From Pseudomonadota bacterium (lineage in GTDB: Bacteria > Pseudomonadota > Gammaproteobacteria > Steroidobacterales > Steroidobacteraceae): DNA of 7,435 bases. The stretch covers positions 1 to 7,435 of the forward strand of contig JAKBCE010000116.1 in NCBI GenBank assembly GCA_021808195.1, given 5' to 3'. A model generated the notes under the pieces. The model saw only the letters and a program-made list of their open reading frames with translations, did not search any database and was not told the origin of the DNA. Positions 1 to 5,954 of the stretch are shown here, piece after piece (the first letter of the stretch is position 1; every line of letters starts with the position of its first letter). A program made the translations under genes and the position numbers.

Positions 1-51
1 CAGGGTAAGGCGCTGTTCGACGCGGTCGTGCTGTGGAGCCTGGGGCGCTAG
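1..51 (+). CDS. C-terminal end of an unrecognised protein (5' end outside window)
   Basis: The plus strand reads in frame from base 1 as QGKALFDAVVLWSLGR and then TAG. Fifteen of the 16 sense codons end in G or C, as in the real genes nearby, which supports this being the end of a coding region rather than chance. Sixteen residues are too few to assign a family, and no motif is recognised. The gene converges on the flavin oxidoreductase, with only nine bases between the two stop codons. No convincing terminator hairpin lies between them, so the two transcripts may overlap. Confidence 0.55.
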   Translation, partial: QGKALFDAVVLWSLGR

Positions 52-60
52 CCCGCCCGG

Positions 61-1167
61 TCAGTCCGCGGCGAACAGGCCCCGCAGCCGCTGCGGTTCG
101 CAACGCAGGTACTGCGGCGCCGCGTGCACCTGGCCGCCGAGTGCGGCGGCGGCATGCCAGGGCCAGCGCGGGTCGTAAAGCGCCGTGCGCGCCAGGGCCA
201 CGAGATCGGCATCCCCGGTTGCGATGATCGCTTCGGCCTGCTCGAACCCGGTGATCAGCCCGACGGCGACCACCGGAATCCGCACCGCCGCCTTGACGGC
301 GCGGGCCAGCGGGACCTGGTAGCCGGGCCCCACCGGGATGCGCTGCGCGGCGTGCAGGCCGCCGCTCGAGACATGGATCGCATCGCAGCCGTGCGCCTGC
401 AGCTGCTCGGCGAATGCGACGGTCTGCTCGCAGTCCCAGCCGCCGTCGACCCAGTCGGTCCCCGAGACCCGCACCGACACCGGTCGATCGGCCGGGAAGG
501 CGGCGCGCACCGCATCGAACACCTCGAGCGCAAAGCGCATCCGGTTCTGCAGCGATCCGCCGTACTCATCCTCGCGATGATTGCTGAGCGGCGAGAGGAA
601 CTGGTGCAGCAGATACCCGTGTGCGGCGTGGATCTGCACCGCATCGAGACCGATCCGGCCGGCGCGGACCGCGGCGGCCGCAAACGCTTCGCGCACGGCG
701 CGCAGGCTGTCACGATCGAGCGCCGCCGGGGGCTGCTGGCCCGACGCGAAGGGCAGGGCGGACGGGGCGAGTGTCTGCCAGCCGTGCGCATCGCCCGGCG
801 GCAGCTGCTGGCCGCCTTTCCACGGCACTTCGGTCGAGGCCTTACGCCCCGCATGGGCCAGCTGCACCGCAATCGGGATCGATGCGTAACGCCGGATGCG
901 CTCGACGGTGTCGGCCATCGCCGCCTGCGTCTCGTCGTTCCACAGGCCGACGTCGGCATACGTGATGCGCCCTTCCGGCAGGACCGCCGTGGCCTCAATC
1001 GTGAGCAGCCCCGCTCCGCTCAAGGCGAGCTGGCCGAGATGAATCAGGTGCCAGTCCGTCATGCGCCCGTGATCCGCCGAGTACTGGCACATCGGGGCGA
1101 TCACGATACGGTTGGCGAGTTCGAGATTGCGCACGCGCAGGGGCGTGAAGAGAGCGGGCGTATGCAT
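61..1167 (-). CDS. NADH:flavin oxidoreductase, old yellow enzyme family (YqjM/XenA-like)
   Basis: This FMN-dependent ene-reductase of 368 residues is predicted to use NAD(P)H to reduce activated C=C bonds in enones, and often nitro compounds or other electrophiles, in the cytoplasm. The family is a single TIM barrel, and the length is typical. The N-terminus carries APMCQYSA. Cys27 and Tyr29 match the redox-tuning Cys and the active-site Tyr of the thermophilic-like YqjM/XenA subclass. Gln102 and HAGRKA (105-110) follow. HAAHGYLLHQF (180-190) holds the substrate-binding pair His180/His183 and Tyr185. DEYGGSLQNRMRF (200-212) is the classical family signature. GLITG and the later DLVALAR segment (321-327) form the FMN phosphate-binding end of the barrel. 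C-terminal PQYLRCEP resembles the tail that reaches the neighbouring subunit in YqjM. The ATG is preceded by AGGA at 1173-1176, five bases away. A candidate promoter lies just upstream, so it is probably transcribed separately from the CBS gene before it. The physiological substrate is unknown. Confidence 0.93.
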   Translation of the reverse strand: MHTPALFTPLRVRNLELANRIVIAPMCQYSADHGRMTDWHLIHLGQLALSGAGLLTIEATAVLPEGRITYADVGLWNDETQAAMADTVERIRRYASIPIAVQLAHAGRKASTEVPWKGGQQLPPGDAHGWQTLAPSALPFASGQQPPAALDRDSLRAVREAFAAAAVRAGRIGLDAVQIHAAHGYLLHQFLSPLSNHREDEYGGSLQNRMRFALEVFDAVRAAFPADRPVSVRVSGTDWVDGGWDCEQTVAFAEQLQAHGCDAIHVSSGGLHAAQRIPVGPGYQVPLARAVKAAVRIPVVAVGLITGFEQAEAIIATGDADLVALARTALYDPRWPWHAAAALGGQVHAAPQYLRCEPQRLRGLFAAD

Positions 1168-1194
1168 CGCGGTCCTGGAATTCGCTGAAGGGAG

Positions 1195-1212
1195 CGCCCG
1201 AAGACTCGGGCG
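1195..1212. repeat. Perfect 7-bp inverted repeat upstream of the flavin oxidoreductase
   Basis: Arms CGCCCGA and TCGGGCG are separated by four bases. The repeat lies 28 bases before the reductase ATG and a few bases downstream of the candidate -10 element at 1219-1224, so a transcript from that promoter would begin at or next to it. It could be an operator for a dimeric repressor or a 5' UTR stem-loop. No T-run follows it on the minus strand, which argues against an intrinsic terminator for the CBS gene. On the plus strand four T's follow only after seven bases, and no plus-strand gene ends here. Confidence 0.5.
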
Positions 1213-1218
1213 AGGGGA

Positions 1219-1227
1219 ATTTTACCA
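1219..1227 (-). promoter_or_regulatory. Candidate extended -10 promoter of the flavin oxidoreductase
   Basis: The minus strand reads TGGTAAAAT. This is a TG dinucleotide, one base, then TAAAAT (five of six matches to TATAAT), i.e. an extended -10 element. It is a rare AT-rich island in a GC-rich gap. The -35 position (about 1242-1247, TCGTCG) matches TTGACA poorly, which is tolerable for extended -10 promoters. The predicted start is near 1212, giving a 5' UTR of about 45 bases. The call rests on pattern alone. Confidence 0.42.
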
Positions 1228-1288
1228 GCCGCCGCGCGGCGCGACGACGCCCGCGGACATCGGCAGGCGGCGGCTGCCGCGACCGACC

Positions 1289-1738
1289 TCAGCGGCGCAG
1301 CCGATGTTCCCGATCCTGCTCGCGCGCCACGATGTCCGCGAGCACCGCGGCATCGGCGGCCAGCCGCTTCAGCAGATCATCGAGCGAGAGAATGCCGACG
1401 AGCTGCTCACTGTCATCGAGCACCGGAACGCGGCGCACGCCGTGCGCGCGCATGCGCTCGAGCGCATTTTCCGCCTCTTCGGAGGTACGGGCGATCACCA
1501 GGGGCACACGCATGATCTCGCGCACTGTGGTTGTGGCCGGATCGAGGTCCTTGGCGAGAACCTCCACGATGATGTCGCGGTCCGTGACGATGCCGATCGG
1601 CGCGTGCGTCTCCTCGCTGTCGTCGATCACGACCAGGTCGCCCACGTGCCGTTCGCGCATCAGGCGCGCTGCATGCAGCGCACTGATCTGTGCCGTGCAA
1701 TACACGACATCCGGTGTGCAGAGCTCTTTCAGCTTCAT
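1289..1738 (-). CDS. Stand-alone CBS-domain pair protein (downstream of phosphofructokinase)
   Basis: This 149-residue protein is almost entirely one Bateman module. CBS domain 1 covers roughly residues 8-60 and ends in GIVTDRDI (49-56). CBS domain 2 covers roughly 74-128 and ends in GILSLDDLL (115-123). The conserved TDRDI and SLDDL aspartates are typical ribose-binding positions in nucleotide-binding CBS pairs. A charged tail of about 20 residues follows, with no catalytic domain. Such proteins usually bind AMP, ADP, ATP, NAD or SAM and change a partner's activity; the ligand here is unknown. The ATG has a strong Shine-Dalgarno GAGGAGAG at 1745-1752, six bases upstream. The gene starts 65 bases after the phosphofructokinase stop and is probably the last gene of that operon. 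It is a clear paralogue of the CBS protein encoded before the kinase. Confidence 0.9.
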   Translation of the reverse strand: MKLKELCTPDVVYCTAQISALHAARLMRERHVGDLVVIDDSEETHAPIGIVTDRDIIVEVLAKDLDPATTTVREIMRVPLVIARTSEEAENALERMRAHGVRRVPVLDDSEQLVGILSLDDLLKRLAADAAVLADIVAREQDREHRLRR

Positions 1739-1791
1739 AGTGCGCTCTCCTCGCTACGGTCCGAACCGACCTCGATGGTGATGATGACTGT

Positions 1792-1811
1792 CGCGCTGCC
1801 CGTTCAGCGCG
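1792..1811. repeat. Inverted repeat spanning the phosphofructokinase stop codon
   Basis: Arms CGCGCTG and CAGCGCG (7 bp, perfect) flank a six-base loop. On the minus strand the kinase TGA straddles the border of the first arm and the loop. No T-run follows, so this is not a typical intrinsic terminator. It could modestly affect expression of the CBS gene 54 bases downstream, or stabilise the upstream message. It may also be chance in GC-rich DNA. Confidence 0.3.
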
Positions 1812-2778
1812 CCAGGACCTGCGCCAGGTGCAGCCATTGCGGCTGCAGTGGCTTCGGACGTGCCACCGCCTCGCGCAGCAGGCTCACCGTGAGGCGCGCG
1901 CCGGAGAGTCCGAGCAGAACGCCATGTTCGCCGGCGCACCACCGTTCGATCGCCTCAGCTCCGAGCAGCGTGGCGCTCAGTCGGTCGAATGCCCCGGGGC
2001 TGCCGCCGCGCTGGACGTGCCCGAGCTTGGTGACCCGCAACTCGAAGTTCAGTCGCTCGGCATGTTCAGTGAAATGCCTGGCGAGCGCGTCCGCATTGTG
2101 TTTCGCGCCTTCGGCGACCACCACGATGGCGTGACTCTTGCCCCGCCGGTACGCATCCTGAATGGCGATGGCGATCTGCTCGGGCGACTGCTCCGCTTCC
2201 GGGATCACGATCGCCTCGGCGCCGCCGGCGATGCCGGCCATCAGTGCCAGATACCCGCAGGCGCGACCCATCACTTCGACGAGAAAAACCCTTCCGTGCG
2301 CTGCAGCAGTCACGCGCAGCCGGCTGATCGCCTCGAGCGCCACATCGACCGCCGTAGTCGCGCCAAGCGTGACATCAGATCCGGCCAGATCGTTGTCGAT
2401 GGTCGAGGCAATGCCGATGACGGCCACGCCGCGCTGCGCGAGTGCCAGCGAACCGCGCTGCGAGCCATTGCCGCCGACGACGACCAGTCCGGCGATCTCG
2501 TGCTCGGCGAGTCGACGCACGGCCGTCTGCTGGCCTTCGTCGGTGAGAAAATCCGGGCAGCGACTGGTGCCGAGCATGGTGCCGCCGCGATCGATGATGC
2601 CGCCGACTTCGCGAGCCCCAAGGCGGCGGAAGTCTCCCGCGATCAGCCCGGTGTAGCCGTGTCGGACGCCGAACATGTCCAACTCGTGAGCAAGACCGGC
2701 ACGCACCGCCGCACGGATCGCCGCATTCATGCCCGGGGCGTCGCCTCCGCTGGTGAGAATGGCGACGCGCTGGGTCAC
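1804..2778 (-). CDS. 6-phosphofructokinase family protein with variant GGNGS active site
   Basis: This PfkA-family kinase of 324 residues is expected to interconvert fructose 6-phosphate and fructose 1,6-bisphosphate in the cytoplasm. The length fits bacterial PfkA. In order it shows SGGDAPGMN (10-18, phosphoryl-donor loop), GTSRCPDF (70-77), VVVGGNGS (99-106), STIDND (125-130, with catalytic base Asp128 and Asp130), EVMGRACGY (168-176, sugar-phosphate Arg172) and LGHVQRGGSP (252-261). Two discriminating positions are unusual. The Asp of GGDGS (E. coli Asp103) is Asn104. The residue before TIDND is Ser, not the Gly usual in ATP enzymes or the Lys usual in PPi enzymes. Gly105 looks ATP-like. 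I recall similar GGNGS homologues in other bacteria, so this is probably a subfamily and not a defect. The start is GTG at 2778, because family members begin a few residues before the SGGDAPG loop. Its Shine-Dalgarno is weak; TTG at 2829, ten bases after the CBS stop, is the alternative. The longer ORF to 2928 lies inside the upstream CBS gene. Confidence 0.88.
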   Translation of the reverse strand: MTQRVAILTSGGDAPGMNAAIRAAVRAGLAHELDMFGVRHGYTGLIAGDFRRLGAREVGGIIDRGGTMLGTSRCPDFLTDEGQQTAVRRLAEHEIAGLVVVGGNGSQRGSLALAQRGVAVIGIASTIDNDLAGSDVTLGATTAVDVALEAISRLRVTAAAHGRVFLVEVMGRACGYLALMAGIAGGAEAIVIPEAEQSPEQIAIAIQDAYRRGKSHAIVVVAEGAKHNADALARHFTEHAERLNFELRVTKLGHVQRGGSPGAFDRLSATLLGAEAIERWCAGEHGVLLGLSGARLTVSLLREAVARPKPLQPQWLHLAQVLAR

Positions 2779-2839
2779 GGCGCACCGCGCGCGCCAGAGC
2801 TCATCGCGGCGCGACGTGACGAGTCGCAAGGGTGCGGGC

Positions 2840-3298
2840 TCACCGGGCTCGATCCTCGCTGTGCCGGGCGCCTCGGACCGTGCTGGAGACTTCGCTGAGT
2901 TCTGCGGAGAGAACGTCCAACACGTCATCGAGCGAGAGCACCCCGCTCAGCATCCCGCCGGCGCCGACCACGGGCAATCGGCGTACGCCCATGCGGCGCA
3001 TCGTGCGCAGCGCTTGTTCCAGCGAATCCGTCTCGTCCGCCATCGCCGGATACTGCTTCATCACATCTGCGACCGTGAGCATCTTCGGGTCCGCCTCTCC
3101 GGCGACGACTGACACGACGATGTCGCGGTCCGTCAGTACGCCGACGGGTCGGCCGTAAGCGGTATTCGGTTGCGGATCGACGGCCACCAGAAATCCCACG
3201 TTCCTCTCCCGCATGCACCGCGCCGCGGTGGCCAGATCGACGTGAGGCGTCACGGTGACGACCTCTCGGGTACAGATGCTGCCGACGTTCGTAGTCAT
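2840..3298 (-). CDS. Stand-alone CBS-domain pair protein (between PEP synthase and phosphofructokinase)
   Basis: This 152-residue Bateman-module protein has CBS domain 1 at about residues 8-63, ending in GVLTDRDI (53-60). CBS domain 2 is at about 77-132, ending in GVLSLDDVLD (119-128). A polar tail of some 20 residues follows. It has no enzyme domain and no membrane segment, so a regulatory, ligand-sensing role is expected; ligand and partner are not shown by sequence. The start is ATG at 3298, because GGAGG at 3303-3307 lies four bases upstream. The in-frame upstream ATG at 3343 would overlap the PEP synthase gene and add 15 non-conserved residues. The gene starts 19 bases after the PEP synthase stop, so the two are almost certainly cotranscribed. 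It shares MRER-VG-LV, TDRDI, GVRR-PV and LSLDD with the CBS protein after the kinase, pointing to duplication. Confidence 0.9.
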   Translation of the reverse strand: MTTNVGSICTREVVTVTPHVDLATAARCMRERNVGFLVAVDPQPNTAYGRPVGVLTDRDIVVSVVAGEADPKMLTVADVMKQYPAMADETDSLEQALRTMRRMGVRRLPVVGAGGMLSGVLSLDDVLDVLSAELSEVSSTVRGARHSEDRAR

Positions 3299-3302
3299 GA
3301 CG

Positions 3303-3307
3303 CCTCC
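3303..3307 (-). promoter_or_regulatory. Ribosome binding site fixing the start of the upstream CBS gene
   Basis: The minus strand reads GGAGG four bases before ATG 3298, inside the 19-base gap after PEP synthase. It selects this ATG over the in-frame ATG at 3343 and makes separate initiation, not only coupling, likely. Confidence 0.7.
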
Positions 3308-3317
3308 ATTGGGGGTT

Positions 3318-5768
3318 TCACGTTCCGGTGCGTCCCGTTGCACCCGCAGGAGCAGTGGCGCAGGCGAGCTCGCGCTCGAGCGCCAGGACGCGCATCGTGG
3401 TGGGGATCAGCGCATCGGGGTTCAGGCCGATCGAATCGATGCCGAGGCATACCAGCTCGGCGGTAATCTCCGGGAAATCCGACGGTGCCTGGCCGCAGAT
3501 CCCGCTGTGCCGGCCATTGCGCCGGCACCCTTCGACCGCCTGCTTGAGGAATTTGCGCACACCCGGGTCGCGCTCATCGAAATCGAAGGCCACCGTCGCC
3601 GAATCGCGGTCGACGCCGAGCGTCAGCTGGGTCAGATCGTTCGATCCGATGGAGAAGCCGTCGAACAGCCTGCTGAACTCATCGATGAGCAGAATGTTGT
3701 TCGGAATCTCGCACATGACGTAGATCTCGAGCCCGTCCTTGCCTCGCTCCAATCCGAGTTCGCGCATGCGCGCCACGACCGCGGCACCTTCCTGCACCCG
3801 TCTGCAGAACGGAATCATGGGCGTGATGTTGCGCAGCCCCATCACTTCCCGGGCCCGTTTGATCGCAGCGCATTCGAGTGCGAAGCCGGCCGCATAGGAC
3901 GGATGGATGTAGCGGGCCGCTCCGCGCAGGCCGAGCATCGGATTGTCCTCCTTCGGCTCGAACCAGCGACCACCGAGCAGTCCCGCGTACTCATTGGTCT
4001 TGAAGTCGGACATGCGCACGATGACCGGCTTGGGGAAGAAGGCGGCCGCAATGGTGCCGAGGCCCTCGGCGAGCTGCGCGATGAAGAACTCGCGCGGATC
4101 GCCGTAGTGGCGCGTCAATTGCGCCAGGGCGCGCCGCTCGGCTTCATCGGCGACCCGCTCCGGATGCAGCAGCGCCATCGGGTGTGCCTTGATGTGCTCG
4201 GTGATGATGAACTCCATGCGCGCAAGCGCCACACCGTCATTGGGCAGGAAGCTCATCTGAAAGGCAGTCGCGGGATTGGCCAGGATCAGCATCATTCGGG
4301 TGCGGGGCCGGGCGAGGCGTGCCAGATCGGTGCGCTCGACTTCGAAGGGAACGTCCCCGGCGTAGACCTTGCCCGTCTCCCCTTCGGCGCACGACACGGT
4401 GACGCGCTCGCCGTCATGCAGCACGTCAGTCGCATTTCCGGTGCCCACCACCGCGGGAACCCCGAATTCGCGTGCCACGATCGCCGCATGACAGGTCCGC
4501 CCGCCGCGGTCGGTGACGATGGCTGCGGCGCGGCGCATGATCGGCTCCCAGTCGGGTGTCGTGCTCTCGGTCACGAGAACCTCACCGCTGCGGAACTGAC
4601 CCATCTCGGCGCTGCTGGCGATCCGGCGCACCACGCCGCTCGCGACGCGTGCGCCGACGGCATGCCCGGTCACGAGCGGCGCCGGTGCGGCGCCGAGCCG
4701 ATAGGTCTCCAACAGAGCCACGCTGCGCCGCGAGGCGCTGGTCTCGGGCCGAGCCTGTACGACGTAGAGCTGCCCGTCGAGGCCGTCCTCGGCCCACTCG
4801 ATGTCCATCGGCACCGGCGAACCTGCGCGTTCGCTGTAGTGCCATTCGATCTTCAGCGCGTAGTCGGTGAGTGTCAGGATCTGCTGATCGCTGATGCAGT
4901 AACGATCGCGCTCCTCGTCGGTCGTGGCGACATTGCGGGTTGACTCCGCGGCCGAGCCGTCCGCGTAGATCATCTTGATCTTTTTGCTGCCGAGCGTGTG
5001 GCGCAGCACCGTGCGCAGGCCGTTGCGGAACGTTGGCTTGAAGACCAGGAACTCATCCGGCTCGACCGCGCCCTGGACGATATTCTCCCCAAGCCCGTAG
5101 CTGCCGGTGATCAGCACCACGTCGCGAAAGCCGCTCTCGGTGTCGAGTGTGAACATCACGCCGCTCGCGCCGCGGTCGGCGCGGACCATCTTCTGCACTG
5201 CGACCGAGAGGGCCACCTTGAAGTGGTCGAATCCGTTGTCGACGCGGTAATGGATGGCTCGGTCCGTGAAGAGGCTGGCGAAGCAGCGTCGGCACGCTTC
5301 CAGCAACCGCGACTCCCCTTCGATGTTGAGAAACGAGTCTTGTTGTCCGGCGAAACTCACCGTCGGCAGGTCTTCGGCGGTGGCCGAGCTGCGCACGGCG
5401 AGGCTGGTCGTTGCGGCGGACTCGCTCATCAGGCGCCGGTACGCGCTGAGAATTTCCGCCTCGAGATCGGCGGGAAGCCCCGCCGAATAAATCATGTGGC
5501 GTGCCTGGCGCCCGCGCTCGGCGAGATCCTTGGGATCCTCGACGCGAAGCGGCGCCAGGAGCGCGCGCAACGGTTGCCAGAGTCGGGCCTGCTCGAGCAG
5601 GTGCCGATAGGCATCAGTGGTAATGGCGAAGCCGTTCGGGATCGGTACGCCCTGCGGCCGCAGGGCCTGGTACATCTCCCCGAGCGAGGCGGTCTTGCCG
5701 CCCACGAGCGGCAGATCCGCGGAGGAGATCTGCGCGAAAGTACGGATGAAACGATCTGCGCCGGCCAT
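3318..5768 (-). CDS. ppsA: Phosphoenolpyruvate synthase (pyruvate, water dikinase)
   Basis: It converts pyruvate, ATP and water to PEP, AMP and phosphate, the entry step of gluconeogenesis from pyruvate, lactate or acetate-derived carbon. At 816 residues it is close to E. coli PpsA (792). The N-terminal ATP-grasp/pyruvate-binding region has LVGGKTASLGEM and RSSATAEDLP (126-135). The central swivelling phosphohistidine domain has TDRGGRTCHAAIVARE, with His427 as the phosphorylated residue. The C-terminal PEP-utilising barrel has LGLRGAARY (612-620), MCEIPNN (685-691), GSNDLTQLTLGVDRD (708-722) and GICGQAPSD, with catalytic Cys758. Thr425, two residues before the His, matches the Thr targeted by PpsR-type regulators in PEP synthases; no such regulator lies in this window. 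ATG 5768 is chosen because AGGGG (5774-5778) lies five bases upstream and MAGADRFIRTF aligns with usual N-termini; the ORF further upstream is low-complexity Arg/Ala/Gly. It is the first gene of a probable four-gene operon with CBS, phosphofructokinase and CBS. Confidence 0.96.
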   Translation of the reverse strand: MAGADRFIRTFAQISSADLPLVGGKTASLGEMYQALRPQGVPIPNGFAITTDAYRHLLEQARLWQPLRALLAPLRVEDPKDLAERGRQARHMIYSAGLPADLEAEILSAYRRLMSESAATTSLAVRSSATAEDLPTVSFAGQQDSFLNIEGESRLLEACRRCFASLFTDRAIHYRVDNGFDHFKVALSVAVQKMVRADRGASGVMFTLDTESGFRDVVLITGSYGLGENIVQGAVEPDEFLVFKPTFRNGLRTVLRHTLGSKKIKMIYADGSAAESTRNVATTDEERDRYCISDQQILTLTDYALKIEWHYSERAGSPVPMDIEWAEDGLDGQLYVVQARPETSASRRSVALLETYRLGAAPAPLVTGHAVGARVASGVVRRIASSAEMGQFRSGEVLVTESTTPDWEPIMRRAAAIVTDRGGRTCHAAIVAREFGVPAVVGTGNATDVLHDGERVTVSCAEGETGKVYAGDVPFEVERTDLARLARPRTRMMLILANPATAFQMSFLPNDGVALARMEFIITEHIKAHPMALLHPERVADEAERRALAQLTRHYGDPREFFIAQLAEGLGTIAAAFFPKPVIVRMSDFKTNEYAGLLGGRWFEPKEDNPMLGLRGAARYIHPSYAAGFALECAAIKRAREVMGLRNITPMIPFCRRVQEGAAVVARMRELGLERGKDGLEIYVMCEIPNNILLIDEFSRLFDGFSIGSNDLTQLTLGVDRDSATVAFDFDERDPGVRKFLKQAVEGCRRNGRHSGICGQAPSDFPEITAELVCLGIDSIGLNPDALIPTTMRVLALERELACATAPAGATGRTGT

Positions 5769-5899
5769 CTTCGCCCCTGTGGCTGCAAAGCGGCACCGAG
5801 CACGCCGCAGCGCGGCGCCCCAGGGCCCTCGGGCAGACGTTACGCGTCCGGTGGACGGCGCGAATCCGCAGTTGTGCCTATCGGCCGTGCGCCTGGCTC

Positions 5900-5918
5900 C
5901 CCCGAGGCGCTCTCGGGG
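5900..5918 (-). terminator. Second hairpin downstream of the IorB-like gene
   Basis: Perfect 7-bp arms CCCCGAG and CTCGGGG surround a five-base loop. The hairpin lies five bases beyond the first one in the direction of transcription. There is no T-run after it on either strand. Together with the first hairpin it may block transcript read-through or 3' exonuclease attack. Assignment as a terminator is tentative. Confidence 0.35.
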
Positions 5919-5923
5919 CACGA

Positions 5924-5949
5924 GCGCCCGTACGCGACGGTACGGGCGC
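5924..5949 (-). terminator. Strong hairpin directly after the IorB-like stop codon
   Basis: Perfect 10-bp arms GCGCCCGTAC and GTACGGGCGC surround a six-base loop, five bases after the minus-strand TGA. Position and strength fit a 3'-end structure, but there is no T-run, so it is not a canonical intrinsic terminator. In GC-rich bacteria such hairpins can act as U-less terminators or mRNA stabilisers. It also separates this gene from the PEP synthase operon. Confidence 0.5.
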
Positions 5950-5954
5950 CCGGT

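Larger units (their letters stand above)
5769..5954. other. Intergenic region: 3' end of the IorB-like gene and leader of the PEP synthase operon
   Basis: The half next to the molybdenum-enzyme gene holds two tandem hairpins, listed separately. The half next to PEP synthase should hold the operon promoter and leader. No confident promoter could be picked. On the minus strand TTCGCG, 16 bases, then TAACGT is only a weak -35/-10 match. Short inverted repeats lie at 5845-5857 (CGTCC, three bases, GGACG) and 5803-5817 (CGCCGC, three bases, GCGGCG). They may be operator or leader structure, or simply GC-rich background. No small ORF with coding character was found. Confidence 0.5.

Noticed and set aside
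43..58. Possible terminator between the convergent genes at the left edge
   Set aside because: Only a 4-bp GGGC/GCCC pairing could be formed, without a T-run; this is background in GC-rich DNA.
124..1188. 354-residue plus-strand open frame opposite the flavin oxidoreductase
   Set aside because: It is a shadow of the old yellow enzyme gene, with no family motif and no plausible ribosome binding site context.
1754..1942. 62-residue minus-strand frame with a run of histidines
   Set aside because: Most of it overlaps the phosphofructokinase C-terminus in another frame. The His run comes from a short CAT/CAC stretch in the gap, with no other support.
1112..2898. Plus-strand open frames of 340 and 356 residues opposite the CBS and phosphofructokinase genes
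   Set aside because: They overlap each other and several well-supported minus-strand genes, and their compositions are typical of antisense frames in high-GC DNA.
2779..2928. 50-residue N-terminal extension of phosphofructokinase from an ATG at 2928
   Set aside because: It would lie inside the end of the CBS gene in another frame, and known PfkA proteins start just before the SGGDAPG loop.
3255..4943. 562-residue plus-strand open frame opposite PEP synthase
   Set aside because: It lies antisense to a gene with all PEP synthase motifs. Its product is rich in Arg, His, Gly and Ala with no recognisable domain, as expected from the mirror frame of GC-rich coding DNA.
5769..5921. 51-residue N-terminal extension of PEP synthase from an ATG at 5921
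   Set aside because: The added residues are low-complexity and non-conserved, while ATG 5768 has a good Shine-Dalgarno and a family-typical N-terminus.
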